Source: Cytobacillus sp. NCCP-133 (GTDB lineage Bacteria; Bacillota; Bacilli; Bacillales; Cytobacillaceae). From it: a DNA stretch of 38,662 bases. Position numbers and translations under genes: made by a program. A model generated the notes under the pieces. The model was not told the origin of the DNA and searched no databases. It saw only the letters and a program-made list of their open reading frames with translations. Where the stretch lies: contig NZ_BRVM01000026.1 of the NCBI RefSeq assembly GCF_026011715.1, positions 1 to 38,662 of the forward strand. Reading direction: 5' to 3'. Shown piece after piece: positions 28,797-37,257 of this stretch (positions are counted from its first letter, which is position 1; the number at the start of each line of letters is the position of its first letter).

Positions 28797-31202
28797 TTAC
28801 AAACCATCCCTTCTAAATCCTCTTTGTGTTCCGTAATCATTGTCGAATCGAATGGAACTCACCCTTTTCCAACCCGGTGTATGTTGGATAATCATATTGA
28901 TTTCTTTGGCATCGTACCTGGTCATTATCGATACATCCTTTTGAAAAAGCTCCTCCCACACCATCTGTGCACATACTTTGTTTAATTTGATGGTTTGAAC
29001 TGAGTTGTCATTTGGTTGACCCATATGCAAATAAGTTCTTCTTGTACCAATATCGAGTTCATACCAGTTCATTGGCACTTCGGTTTCCAGATAAGTTCTG
29101 ATACTTTCTGCAATTGGATTTTCTTGTGTATGAGCAACTTGAAGTTCACGTGCTTTTTCTTCAATGTCTTTGCTTAAAGCCAAGGATTCTCCCTTTTCAT
29201 ACAGCACCTTCGCCTCCGCCCAAATTTGATCGACTTCCTCTTCCGTTAAATCATCCCACATGTTTTTACTGCCTCCACCATTAACCATTATCGGTAAGAA
29301 GCGCCGATTCCCTGTTGGATCGTTTAAGAAGTCGTAATCATTGGTGGTTCCAAAAAACACGCACTGTCGCTTAAATGTTTCATTGTGCCTGCCATAAGCT
29401 ACTCGAAAGGTATCCTCGGATTTAGAAATAAAATGCTTTACTGCCTCTACATCCACTTTCTTCGTCGCAGTCAGTTCTGCCATTTCCAAAATCCACGCCC
29501 CCTGAAGCTGCTCGTAGGCTTCCTTTCCCTTTACGGTAATAAGGGAATCCGAGTGCCATTCCTTGCCTATTAGCTTAATAATGTAACTTTTCCCGACACC
29601 TTGAGGGCCAACAAGAACCACGCAGTAATCAAACTTTGCACCAGGATGGTAGATTCTTGTCACAGCTGCAATTAATATTTTTCTGGTAAATGTTCGAACA
29701 CAGTCATTATCTTCCGCTCCGAGGTAGTCAACTAGCAAAGTTTCAATCCGCTCCTGGCCATCCCAAACTAGACTATTTAAATAATCTTTAATCGGATGAA
29801 AAGCGTATTTCACAGCCACTTCACTCCAAGCATCCGCAATAACACCCGCTCCCTTGATACCGTATATAGAGTAAAGATAATTTCGCAAACTAGCGTCATC
29901 GCTATCTGACCAATATTCGCCACGTTCAACGCCACGCCAAGGCAAATCATCTTTGATAACAACCCGGTGGACAAAATCATTCATGGCAACCTTGCCTCTA
30001 AGAGCAGGATCATTCTCCAAAACTAGGATGACGTTCGGTGCACTGGAGACGATGTTCCCTTTTTGATCTCTAGTCAGTTCTGTTAACCATTCCATATCTT
30101 CATCTTCAAAATCATCAGCAGCAAGGCTTAACTGTTCTTTACCAAGTGTCAGCTTCACTTGTTTATCTTTTAAGGCTTCTTCCACCATCGCTTTATACGA
30201 AGGCAATCGATTGATTGACGTTCCTTCTTTCACCGTTTCATCAAGCTCGCCAAATAAGTGCATTCGAACTAAATCAAAAGCATTGCATAACCGTCCACCA
30301 ATCGGGTCGGTTGAGTGATGAGAATAAGCAAAGTCACCATCTTCATAAATTACCAAGCCACCCGCTGTAGAACCAGCTGAATACGTAAATCGGTTTGGAT
30401 CCTCACAAGGAACGTATACATCATTTAAGTACTTCTCAATTACATCCACAACCGTGTATGTCCGGCAAAAAGCACCAACGACTCCTTCTTTAGCTTTCGG
30501 ATCTCCCTGCTTATCAGCGAGCTTCTTTCTTTCGTGAATGGTTCTAGAGCTTTCCGGCCAATAAGAAGAATCTTTCCAATCCGGATATCTTGCCAACACA
30601 GCATCTGGATCAATCCATGGCTCGTCCAACACTTTAAAAACAAACTCCCCGTCTGATGATGTCGATGGCCAATACATGAGCCGATGCACTTGGTAGGTCG
30701 TATCATCAAAAAAGTCAATTCCTAGGTCAGCTGCAATCCTTCTTGCAATTGGTACATACTCATCAGCAGTAACTGGCCGTGATAAAGGAATGACCAGCCT
30801 TAACCTTGGACTCTTCGAGTGATGTTTATGAGTAGAGTACATAGCGCAGCCATAGCCAAACATGGTCTCGATTGATGCCCATAGGTCCCCTTTTACGAAA
30901 TCGGCATCAAGGGACACGATTTGTCGCCAAACCACACTGTCATGCTTCCTTCTTCCGCCCTTTAATGTTCCACCAACAAATCCACCGACATCTTTTATTT
31001 CGTCTTGCTTTGATTTGGGAAGCTTTTTATATTCCTCGTAGGTTTCATGGGTTCGAACCGTGCTGCTTAACTTCTGAACAACCTCAGACCAAAGCAAATC
31101 TCTGTTTTTCCAGTTTAGTTCCTTTCTGTTTCGTCCAGTCGCAATGGTGAGATTACCATCATGTTTTAGTTTGTGATCTTTTCTTTCAGTGGGCTCTTTC
31201 AC
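28797..31202 (-). CDS. VapE-like primase/helicase (virulence-associated E family)
   Basis: An 801-residue replication protein. The start is the GTG at 31202, ten bases after AGGAGG; a TTG nearer the site is too close. The N-terminal 200 residues carry a prim-pol-like module: SLDAD at 97-101, then YSTHKHHSKSPRLRLVIPLS at 122-141. The C-terminal ATPase has Walker A GPQGVGKS at 532-539, then WILEMAELTATKKVDVEAVK as Walker B region, and FFGTTNDYDFLNDPTGNRRF, an arginine-finger type motif. It primes and unwinds phage DNA. Despite the family name there is no evidence of virulence. It overlaps the small gene upstream by 17 bases. Confidence 0.92.
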   Translation of the reverse strand: MKEPTERKDHKLKHDGNLTIATGRNRKELNWKNRDLLWSEVVQKLSSTVRTHETYEEYKKLPKSKQDEIKDVGGFVGGTLKGGRRKHDSVVWRQIVSLDADFVKGDLWASIETMFGYGCAMYSTHKHHSKSPRLRLVIPLSRPVTADEYVPIARRIAADLGIDFFDDTTYQVHRLMYWPSTSSDGEFVFKVLDEPWIDPDAVLARYPDWKDSSYWPESSRTIHERKKLADKQGDPKAKEGVVGAFCRTYTVVDVIEKYLNDVYVPCEDPNRFTYSAGSTAGGLVIYEDGDFAYSHHSTDPIGGRLCNAFDLVRMHLFGELDETVKEGTSINRLPSYKAMVEEALKDKQVKLTLGKEQLSLAADDFEDEDMEWLTELTRDQKGNIVSSAPNVILVLENDPALRGKVAMNDFVHRVVIKDDLPWRGVERGEYWSDSDDASLRNYLYSIYGIKGAGVIADAWSEVAVKYAFHPIKDYLNSLVWDGQERIETLLVDYLGAEDNDCVRTFTRKILIAAVTRIYHPGAKFDYCVVLVGPQGVGKSYIIKLIGKEWHSDSLITVKGKEAYEQLQGAWILEMAELTATKKVDVEAVKHFISKSEDTFRVAYGRHNETFKRQCVFFGTTNDYDFLNDPTGNRRFLPIMVNGGGSKNMWDDLTEEEVDQIWAEAKVLYEKGESLALSKDIEEKARELQVAHTQENPIAESIRTYLETEVPMNWYELDIGTRRTYLHMGQPNDNSVQTIKLNKVCAQMVWEELFQKDVSIMTRYDAKEINMIIQHTPGWKRVSSIRFDNDYGTQRGFRRDGL

Positions 31203-31356
31203 ATCTACCAATCCTCCTGCGTATCACCTTATGAAGGCCTTTTCTGGCTCCTTCCAAATCACCGGAAAGAGCCTGTCCTTTAAGTGTTTTAATGGTCTGC
31301 TTTGGTAGTACATTTCTATACTTTTTTAATTGGGATACAAATTTTACAGTTTCCAT
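31186..31356 (-). CDS. Small conserved phage protein (56 residues)
   Basis: A short basic protein read from the ATG at 31356 (METVKFVSQLKKYRNVLPKQ, TIKTLKGQALSGDLEGARKG, LHKVIRRR). The TIKTLKGQALSGDLEGA pattern recurs in Firmicute prophages upstream of VapE genes, where its role is unknown. No strong ribosome binding site is seen. Its frame is open back into the antirepressor gene, so translation may depend on coupling. It overlaps the VapE-like start by 17 bases. Confidence 0.6.
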   Translation of the reverse strand: METVKFVSQLKKYRNVLPKQTIKTLKGQALSGDLEGARKGLHKVIRRRIGRCERAH

Positions 31357-31381
31357 GTCAGCCAATCTCGACACGTCCCTG

Positions 31382-32179
31382 CTATGCAGATTTAGTAGAA
31401 CGTTCAATTAACGGCACTAATCCTTTCTTTCTCTTAAGCAACTCATAAAGAAACAACCGCCCCTTTTGAGTCCAATAGGTGTGCATTACATTTCTTTCAG
31501 CATCAATGGCATGGGTTTTTGATTGCGTGTAGCCCATCTCCGCATATTTTTGATAAAGCAGCCATGTTTTTCCCATTTTGAATTGAACGTCTAACTCATG
31601 AAGAATGGCATTAAGTTTTCTTGCAGATAGACCGTAATCCTTCGCAATAATGCTTATTGGTACCACCGATTTATTCTGAAGAACCAAATCATAATACGAA
31701 GCTTTCGGCTGCAACTCTCCGATAATTTGTTTCTGTTGGGTATTAGCAAGTTTTAGCTTTTTTGCTTCTTCTTTAGCTTCCTTATATTCCGTAAAAAGCT
31801 TAATACCGAGATCCGGGTTTTTAAGAATATCATCAAGTAATGATTCGGAAGCGTACATTCCGTGTTTTCGGATATCTGGTAGCACTTCATCGAACACCCA
31901 TCGTTCGAACTGCTCCGCCGCCGGAAGTTGCGATTTCGCAATCAAACGATAGAGATCACCTTCTGGGATGAAATTCTTCTGAATAACCTTTTTTTCGTTC
32001 TGCGGATGAGGTAGGTCGTGTTTCGCTACCCACCGGCAATGGCGTTTGATAGCATCTTTCGTATTGGAATAGCCAAGCATCTTTGCACAATCCGTTGCAG
32101 GAAAATATACCTTACCATCCCACTCGATTACCTGTAACTGTCCAAAAACTTCATTTGAAACTACTTGTAATCTATTCAT
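31382..32179 (-). CDS. Phage antirepressor (BRO-N plus ANT/KilAC domains)
   Basis: A 265-residue protein from the ATG at 32179, which follows AGGAGG. Residues 1-110 are a BRO-N domain (FGQLQVIEWDGKVYFPATDC, AKMLGYSNTKDAIKRHC, AAEQFERWVFDEVLPDIRKH). The C-terminal 120 residues are the KilAC/ANT domain (YYDLVLQNKSVVPISIIAKD, LSARKLNAILHELDVQFKMG, THAIDAERNVMHTYWTQKGR). Such proteins bind and disable cI-type repressors or act on DNA themselves. It sits inside the replication operon rather than beside the repressor. Confidence 0.92.
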   Translation of the reverse strand: MNRLQVVSNEVFGQLQVIEWDGKVYFPATDCAKMLGYSNTKDAIKRHCRWVAKHDLPHPQNEKKVIQKNFIPEGDLYRLIAKSQLPAAEQFERWVFDEVLPDIRKHGMYASESLLDDILKNPDLGIKLFTEYKEAKEEAKKLKLANTQQKQIIGELQPKASYYDLVLQNKSVVPISIIAKDYGLSARKLNAILHELDVQFKMGKTWLLYQKYAEMGYTQSKTHAIDAERNVMHTYWTQKGRLFLYELLKRKKGLVPLIERSTKSA

Positions 32180-32201
32180 TATCAATTTCCTCCTGTTCCA
32201 T

Positions 32202-34151
32202 TTAATCTTTTTTGTAATAATCCGTTTCAAAGCTATCTGCTCCTAATGGCAACCCAGGAGCCCATTCAATTGGCTGACCCATCAGATCTTCTACTTCTTC
32301 CATAGAACCCGTTCCAATTGGAACATCCAGAACAACTTCATCATGCACATGGAAACTTATATGATAGCCCGCTTCAGCCAACCGAAGCATAGCAACAGCT
32401 AAACACTCCCTAGCAATGGCCTGAATAATATTCTCCGTCAACTTCCCACCATAAGTAGGAATTCTACCCCACTGCTTGGACCCTTGTTCCGTTCCCTCAT
32501 AAGTGAGTTGTTCCTTTCCAAAACGTTCATCTACCCCGATTTTCGGCCTAACATATGCAAGGGAACGACCAGATGGCAGCTTAATGAATAAAATCCCTTT
32601 TGCGTAGTGAAAGGTAAGACCATACTGCATTTTCACTACTGCTTTCTCTTTCACAGCTTTGATTGCTGCAGCTTCTATGCTCCACCAAAGCTTCACAATA
32701 TTCGGATTGGCCTCACGCCATGCAGAAACTAACTGTGGAAGTTCATCTTCGGTGAGCCCCATCTCAATTGCACCCATCTGCATCAACGCCCCTTTAGAGC
32801 CACCGTAGCCAAGAGACAATTCAGCAATTTTCCCTTTCTGCCTAAGCGGGCTTCCTTTATCGATGGTTTCAATGGGGACTTTGAACATTTGAGCAGCAGA
32901 AGCTTCATATATTTTCCCATGGGTTTGGAACACATCCATTCTCCAACGCTCACCCGCTAACCACGCAATTACTCTCGCTTCAATTGCTGAAAAGTCAGCT
33001 ACAATAAAACGGTGGCCATGTGAAGGAATAAACGCAGTTCGAATTAATTGCGATAATACGTCCGACAAACTATCAAAAAGAATATTTATCGTTTCGTAAT
33101 CCCCGGATTTCAAAAGACTTCTAGCAATGTGTAAATCGCCCAGACTGTTTCTTGGTAGATTGTGAATTTGCACAAGTCTCCCTGCCCAGCGGCCTGTCCT
33201 ACTAGCACCATAAAATTGCAGCAATCCCCTAATTTTTTGATCAAGGCAGACGGAACGTTCCATGGCTTCATACTTTTTCACCGATGTTTTGGACATCGCT
33301 TGTCTCAGTTCCAGCAGCCGCTTCACTTTCGAATTTGCCACTTCACTCATCAAAGCTTCGACATTTTTCTTGGCAAGACTATCCACTTCTATTCCTTGCT
33401 TCATTAACCAACCTTTTAATTGCACTGGACTATTTGGATTCTCTAGTTCTGTTAAAAGGATAGCCTCATCAAATAGCTCATCCTGAAACGATTTATCTGC
33501 CTGAATAGCATTTATGACTAGGCTTTTATCGATAAGAACCCCTTCATCATTGATTTTCTGGTCTAACTCCCAAAGCTTCTGTTCAATTTTCGGGATTGGA
33601 AATGCATATAGTTTCTTTCGTATTTGTCTTTCAACTTCAACGTCCTGTTTACAGTACAGCTTAAAGGTGTTCCACCTATCAGGTTCATGTTCTGGTAGAT
33701 TTCGCGTTCTCCCCTCATTCACTTTGGTAGGTTTACACGGAACCGAAAAATAGCGAATTAAGGATTTCCCTTCCTTCAGTTTCTGTTCTTTCAACCTTAG
33801 GCATTTGGCCACTCCATCGAGATAACCAGGCAAACCAAGCATTAAAGCATGAACCGATGAACACCGCCATTGGTCAGGTGGCATTGGTTTATTAAAGTGC
33901 TTGGCTAAACACGTTCGTTCAAAGTTTGCATTGTAAGCTGTTTTTAACACTTTTGGATCCGTCATCGCTCTTTCAATGTCATCCGGTATCTTCTCACCAG
34001 ATGTTAAGTCAACAATTTGCACCTCTTCATCATCAACCGCATAGGCGAAAAGAAGAATTTCAAAATCGGCTGATTCACTGTAGGCATAGACCCCGCATTT
34101 CACGAGGTCCGCCTTACTGTAAGTTTCAATATCGATTGCTAGTAGTTTCAT
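32202..34151 (-). CDS. Phage DNA polymerase, family A with 3'-5' exonuclease
   Basis: A 649-residue polymerase. The exonuclease domain shows LAIDIET (Asp7, Glu9), YNANFE near 73-78 and YCKQDV with Asp170. The polymerase domain has motif A VADFSAIEARVIAWLAGE (Asp386), motif B RQKGKIAELSLGYGG near 438-451, and motif C HVHDEVVLDV (Asp604). There is no 5'-3' exonuclease domain, as usual for phage versions. The ATG at 34151 is preferred to a TTG three codons upstream that falls in the AGGTTGAT ribosome binding site. It replicates phage DNA with the neighbouring DUF2815 and VapE-like proteins. Confidence 0.95.
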   Translation of the reverse strand: MKLLAIDIETYSKADLVKCGVYAYSESADFEILLFAYAVDDEEVQIVDLTSGEKIPDDIERAMTDPKVLKTAYNANFERTCLAKHFNKPMPPDQWRCSSVHALMLGLPGYLDGVAKCLRLKEQKLKEGKSLIRYFSVPCKPTKVNEGRTRNLPEHEPDRWNTFKLYCKQDVEVERQIRKKLYAFPIPKIEQKLWELDQKINDEGVLIDKSLVINAIQADKSFQDELFDEAILLTELENPNSPVQLKGWLMKQGIEVDSLAKKNVEALMSEVANSKVKRLLELRQAMSKTSVKKYEAMERSVCLDQKIRGLLQFYGASRTGRWAGRLVQIHNLPRNSLGDLHIARSLLKSGDYETINILFDSLSDVLSQLIRTAFIPSHGHRFIVADFSAIEARVIAWLAGERWRMDVFQTHGKIYEASAAQMFKVPIETIDKGSPLRQKGKIAELSLGYGGSKGALMQMGAIEMGLTEDELPQLVSAWREANPNIVKLWWSIEAAAIKAVKEKAVVKMQYGLTFHYAKGILFIKLPSGRSLAYVRPKIGVDERFGKEQLTYEGTEQGSKQWGRIPTYGGKLTENIIQAIARECLAVAMLRLAEAGYHISFHVHDEVVLDVPIGTGSMEEVEDLMGQPIEWAPGLPLGADSFETDYYKKD

Positions 34152-34156
34152 AGATA

Positions 34157-34702
34157 TCAACCTAAAATATCGTCATCATCGTCACTATCATCTGCAAAAT
34201 CGGCTTCTGCACTGCTTCGGCCACCAAGTGGATCTCCATCAGTTGTCTTCATAATGTTTTGAAGTCCTGCCGCAATCCCCTTATTTCCATTTACGTTGTA
34301 AGCGTAGAAAGTCAAACTTACTCTCCCATAACAGCCTGAGTAAAACTCGCTTTGATCCATGATTGGATTTAAGTCAGCATCCACAATGCCTGGCTTAATC
34401 TTGCTATTTGCATTAATAAAGTAGGAATCTGCATAAGCCTCATCATCCTCACGATCTACATCCCCGTCACGTAATGGTGTTTTCAAATTGGATGGCACCT
34501 TACCACCAAACTTGTCCTTATTTTCTTGAGTCGCTTTTTGAATCGCATCTTTTACCTTCTTAATTGTTGCCTTATGTGATTTTGGAATAATGATACTCAC
34601 TGAATACTTCAGATCGCTTCCATTGACACTCACTGCTTGATGCACATTCGCATAGCTGAATCGTACCGGTTCTTCTTTTGTTCCAATCGTAATTTTTACC
34701 AT
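34157..34702 (-). CDS. DUF2815 protein, probable single-stranded DNA-binding protein
   Basis: A 181-residue protein with the DUF2815 pattern (PVRFSYANVHQAVSVNGSDL, KYSVSIIIPKSHKATIKKVK, SEFYSGCYGRVSLTFYAYNV) and an acidic tail DDSDDDDDILG. An OB fold with an acidic, partner-recruiting C-terminus is how phage SSBs such as T7 gp2.5 look, and this family is placed there by structure-based reports. It lies between the DUF2800 nuclease and DNA polymerase genes. AGGAGGAACTAAAAC precedes the ATG. Confidence 0.88.
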   Translation of the reverse strand: MVKITIGTKEEPVRFSYANVHQAVSVNGSDLKYSVSIIIPKSHKATIKKVKDAIQKATQENKDKFGGKVPSNLKTPLRDGDVDREDDEAYADSYFINANSKIKPGIVDADLNPIMDQSEFYSGCYGRVSLTFYAYNVNGNKGIAAGLQNIMKTTDGDPLGGRSSAEADFADDSDDDDDILG

Positions 34703-34719
34703 GTTTTAGTTCCTCCTCA

Positions 34720-35883
34720 TTATTGAAAATCTGCTTCTGGTGAAGCTTTTAATTCTGGTCGCTTGTCCTCTTCAGGGACGAGCTTAATTTTTCCCGGTGC
34801 CTTAGTTACTAAAGAGCCAAGCAACTCTTCAAACCCTTTTTTACCAAGTTCTTTTTCAAGGGCGGTGATTGTATTTAGTGATTTTTTGTAAATGACATCA
34901 TTGTCATATCCCGCAGCAATGAGTGCTTCAACCACAGCATTTTCATCACTATATTTGCGGCTACCTTTGCCCTCAACCAGTTTCATACCAGGCCACTTCT
35001 TGTTTTCATTCACTGACATAGATAAGGCGTATTCTTGAACGGTTTTCGCCCAACTGATCAATTCATCAAGAGATGTTAGAACTTCGACCACTTCTTCATC
35101 TGTCAGTAGTAGTGCCTTTTGAAAATCCAAGCATGCTAGTTTCATATTCTCTTCTGCCCTAGCCCTACAGACGGCTTTTGCCTTACACCACCTACAATGC
35201 GTTCCAACCACAAATGACCCCTCGCCAGCAAATGCTAGTTCCGCCTTTGGTTTGACTTCACATTCCGCCCATTCCAACAAGTCATCTATCTGTATTTCAT
35301 CAGTGGAAATGTTATCTAATCTTGGTTGTACAATCGTCATCAATACAGTCTGGATGTCGTACAACATTCCAAACCCATGAATGGCACCTAATGCATACAG
35401 CCTCATTTGTGCGTTGTTTTCGGCGGAAACCTTAACTCCCTTACCCCCTTTTAAGTCAACAACCTCCAAAATTCCATCTGAAATAATCACCACGTCTCCC
35501 GTTCCAAATCCTTCTGGAACCCAAGGGCTAAAGTCCAAGCGTTCCTCAATAAGGATGAGTGGGTCTTTGTTTCTTGCCCTAGCTTCATTTATTTTTTCGA
35601 TGACAATATCTATGTAGCTTTGGACAGCTTGTTCAGTTTTACCGTTGTAGAACTCACTTTGTTTCATCTGATTCAGCTTTTTGTTCAACTGAGTTTTTGG
35701 CATCTGTTTCAAGAAATAAGCCAAATGAATTTCTGATAGCTCATGCATGAAGGTGCCCTCTCTAGCAAAAACACTCGTTTCTTCTTCGAATTGTTCGCCC
35801 AGTCGGATACTTGGTGTACATTTTAAATACATGTCTGCCTTAGAGGCGCTTAATACGGCATGTGTTCTTTCTGAATGATTCAT
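34720..35883 (-). CDS. DUF2800 protein, RecB/Cas4-like nuclease with Fe-S cluster motif
   Basis: A 387-residue protein. His47 in GTFMHELSE, Asp130 in GTGDVV and Asp143-x-Lys145 in VVDLKGG are the metal site of the RecB-type PD-(D/E)xK fold. Cys22 (YLKCTPS) with Cys230, Cys233 and Cys239 (HCRWCKAKAVC) match the four-cysteine iron-sulphur layout of Cas4/AddB. The family is a fixture of Firmicute phage replication modules and probably resects DNA ends for recombination. The C-terminal 100 residues (GMKLVEGKGSRKYSDENAVV and beyond) are a separate helical domain. Confidence 0.9.
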   Translation of the reverse strand: MNHSERTHAVLSASKADMYLKCTPSIRLGEQFEEETSVFAREGTFMHELSEIHLAYFLKQMPKTQLNKKLNQMKQSEFYNGKTEQAVQSYIDIVIEKINEARARNKDPLILIEERLDFSPWVPEGFGTGDVVIISDGILEVVDLKGGKGVKVSAENNAQMRLYALGAIHGFGMLYDIQTVLMTIVQPRLDNISTDEIQIDDLLEWAECEVKPKAELAFAGEGSFVVGTHCRWCKAKAVCRARAEENMKLACLDFQKALLLTDEEVVEVLTSLDELISWAKTVQEYALSMSVNENKKWPGMKLVEGKGSRKYSDENAVVEALIAAGYDNDVIYKKSLNTITALEKELGKKGFEELLGSLVTKAPGKIKLVPEEDKRPELKASPEADFQ

Positions 35884-35932
35884 GGAATAGAAGAATCCTC
35901 CTTCCCTCTATGATTGGTTGCTTTCTTCTTTA

Positions 35933-36262
35933 TCAAAGCTTGTCCGCTTTATCTAACAGTTCAGGATACTTCTCAGCTGGAATATCACTTAATTTTTTTG
36001 CTCCAAATCCCGTAATAAGCTCTTTCACTTGGACCTGCTTTCCGTCTTGGGCTAATGCTGCAAGTTTAGCTCTGACATCTTCAAAAACTGGTAGTTTAGC
36101 TTTTGGAGGTTTAGCAGGTTCCTTCTCTTTATTTGGTTGCTTTTTTTCGATTGTTGCTGCAATCTCAGTTTGACTTCCAAATGAAAGCGCCAGGGTTTCA
36201 ATACTTCCTGCAACATTTCGTAAGTCATTTACGATATCAAGCATTAGCTTGGTTTTACTCAT
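35933..36262 (-). CDS. Conserved small phage early protein (109 residues), function unknown
   Basis: A 109-residue protein with an N-terminal helix (KLMLDIVNDLRNVAGSIETL), a low-complexity Lys/Pro linker (KKQPNKEKEPAKPPKAK) and a C-terminal SAP-like or helical domain (FEDVRAKLAALAQDGKQVQV, FGAKKLSDIPAEKYPELLDK). This family starts many Firmicute phage replication operons. It is often mislabelled as an rRNA biogenesis factor because of chance similarity in the linker. AAGGAGAACAG precedes the ATG. A DNA-binding helper role is likely from the C-terminal domain, not shown. Confidence 0.78.
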   Translation of the reverse strand: MSKTKLMLDIVNDLRNVAGSIETLALSFGSQTEIAATIEKKQPNKEKEPAKPPKAKLPVFEDVRAKLAALAQDGKQVQVKELITGFGAKKLSDIPAEKYPELLDKADKL

Positions 36263-36377
36263 TTTTCTGTTCTCCTTCCTTCATTTCGCTCATACTTAAT
36301 AACCGGCAAACTGTCGAACATGACATGTCCATCTTCTTTGCAAATGTATTCTGTAACCAGTCTTTCTCTCGAATGAG
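36255..36377 (-). pseudogene. Second small HTH protein, interrupted or remnant
   Basis: The minus strand reads LIREKDWLQNTFAKKMDMSC then STVCRLLSMSE before a TAA at 36255, overlapping the next gene by 8 bases. It aligns with the neighbouring Xre protein (LVRENDWSGGELARRMGVS then RTEANRFLNGN), clearly the same HTH. In frame just upstream is a TAG at 36378, and beyond it IEIYGAEETYVE, a plausible N-terminus, so a nonsense mutation is likely. An internal ATG at 36332 would give only 25 residues. A functional short peptide is less likely. Confidence 0.5.
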
Positions 36378-36441
36378 CTACTCCACGTAAGTTTCCTCGG
36401 CTCCATAAATCTCTATACCTTATAAACACACATTTTAAATA

Positions 36442-36666
36442 TTAGTTGTTTTTAGGTTCCACTTGTGGAAAAATAAAAAGCTGTTCCAACGGTTCTTCGG
36501 GAAATGCTTTAATTAATCCAGCTATCGTCTTCTTGCCACCCACCCGATTTCCATTAAGGAATCGATTGGCTTCTGTTCTAGAGACCCCCATTCGTCTTGC
36601 CAGCTCACCACCAGACCAATCATTCTCTCTTACCAAATCTAGCACTCTATCACGGTTTGGTACCAA
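36442..36666 (-). CDS. Small Xre-type HTH regulator, first gene of the early operon
   Basis: About 74 residues: an HTH_XRE domain (RDRVLDLVRENDWSGGELAR, RMGVSRTEANRFLNGNR) and a short tail (PLEQLFIFPQVEPKNN). It faces the cI-like repressor across a 170-base operator region, the position of a Cro-like or early regulator. The start is uncertain. A GTG at 36675 lies within the AGAGGTG ribosome binding site, so the TTG at 36666, about seven bases after it, is preferred. It is transcribed from the promoter at 36713-36741. Confidence 0.8.
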   Translation of the reverse strand: MVPNRDRVLDLVRENDWSGGELARRMGVSRTEANRFLNGNRVGGKKTIAGLIKAFPEEPLEQLFIFPQVEPKNN

Positions 36667-36712
36667 TTGTTTCACCTCTCTCTCGGCAATAACCTATAAG
36701 TTCCATATTTGT

Positions 36713-36741
36713 ATAATAGCACCCTTCGATTGCACATACAA
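36713..36741 (-). promoter_or_regulatory. Early leftward promoter (PR-like)
   Basis: On the minus strand -35 TTGTAT (36736-36741) is followed by 17 bases and -10 TATTAT (36713-36718), the latter preceded by TGC as an extended -10. It points into the small Xre gene and the replication operon. It is 26 bases from the opposing promoter's -35 element. Confidence 0.6.
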
Positions 36742-36767
36742 CGAAAAGCACAGTATTTTTGAAATTG

Positions 36768-36796
36768 TTGCGTTTAGGTTACACATGTTATATACT
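36768..36796 (+). promoter_or_regulatory. Repressor promoter (PRM-like)
   Basis: On the plus strand -35 TTGCGT (36768-36773), 17 bases, then -10 TATACT (36791-36796), one mismatch from consensus. It drives the cI-like repressor and metallopeptidase. The space between the two promoters is a natural place for shared operators, but no perfect repeat is obvious. Confidence 0.6.
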
Positions 36797-36846
36797 ATAG
36801 TCAATAAAACTTTACTAAATCAATTAATAACGAAGGAGGCCTCTAT

Positions 36847-37257
36847 GTGATGAAATCCCTAGGTGGATTTATAAAAGAACGACGAGAGGCGAAAAACTGG
36901 TCAAAAAGGCGATTGGCAACGGAAGCAGATATCAGTCATACAGAAGTACATCGTATTGAAAATGGAGAGAGAAAGAACCCATCAGTTCCAGTCCTCAATG
37001 CATTGGCAACAGCACTTGACGTACCTAATGAAGAGCTTTTAAAAATTGCTGGATATATAACAGAGGAAAACGGCGATATACCTATCATTGAACGGGTATT
37101 TCCTACATTAAAAACAGAGAAGCAGCAACAGACCGTCCAAAAAATTGTGGATGGATTAGCGCGGAATTCAGATTTGGAGGAAGAGGACTACGACGACCTA
37201 GTCGATCAGATGGAGATGTTTTTAGCCTATGCAAAGAACAAGAAAAATTCCCGGTAA
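36847..37257 (+). CDS. cI-like phage repressor, Xre family
   Basis: A 136-residue repressor. The HTH_XRE domain spans residues 4-60 (LGGFIKERREAKNWSKRRLA, EADISHTEVHRIENGERKNP, VLNALATALDVPNEELLKIA). The C-terminal half is acidic and helical (TVQKIVDGLARNSDLEEEDY) and lacks the Ser/Lys autoprotease of LexA-type repressors. Inactivation probably relies on the metallopeptidase encoded next, as for ICEBs1 ImmR/ImmA. AAGGAGG precedes a GTG at 36847 by seven bases and an ATG at 36850 by ten; either may start it. An overlapping ATG TGA at 36845 is a curiosity of this start. It overlaps the next gene by 29 bases. Confidence 0.9.
   Translation: MMKSLGGFIKERREAKNWSKRRLATEADISHTEVHRIENGERKNPSVPVLNALATALDVPNEELLKIAGYITEENGDIPIIERVFPTLKTEKQQQTVQKIVDGLARNSDLEEEDYDDLVDQMEMFLAYAKNKKNSR

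Noticed and set aside
34703..35932. Known phage RNA motifs reported upstream of DUF2800 and DUF2815 genes
   Set aside because: The gaps before both genes are too short (17 and 49 bases) and show only ribosome binding sites and a weak GGAA/TTCC pairing, so no structured RNA is claimed.
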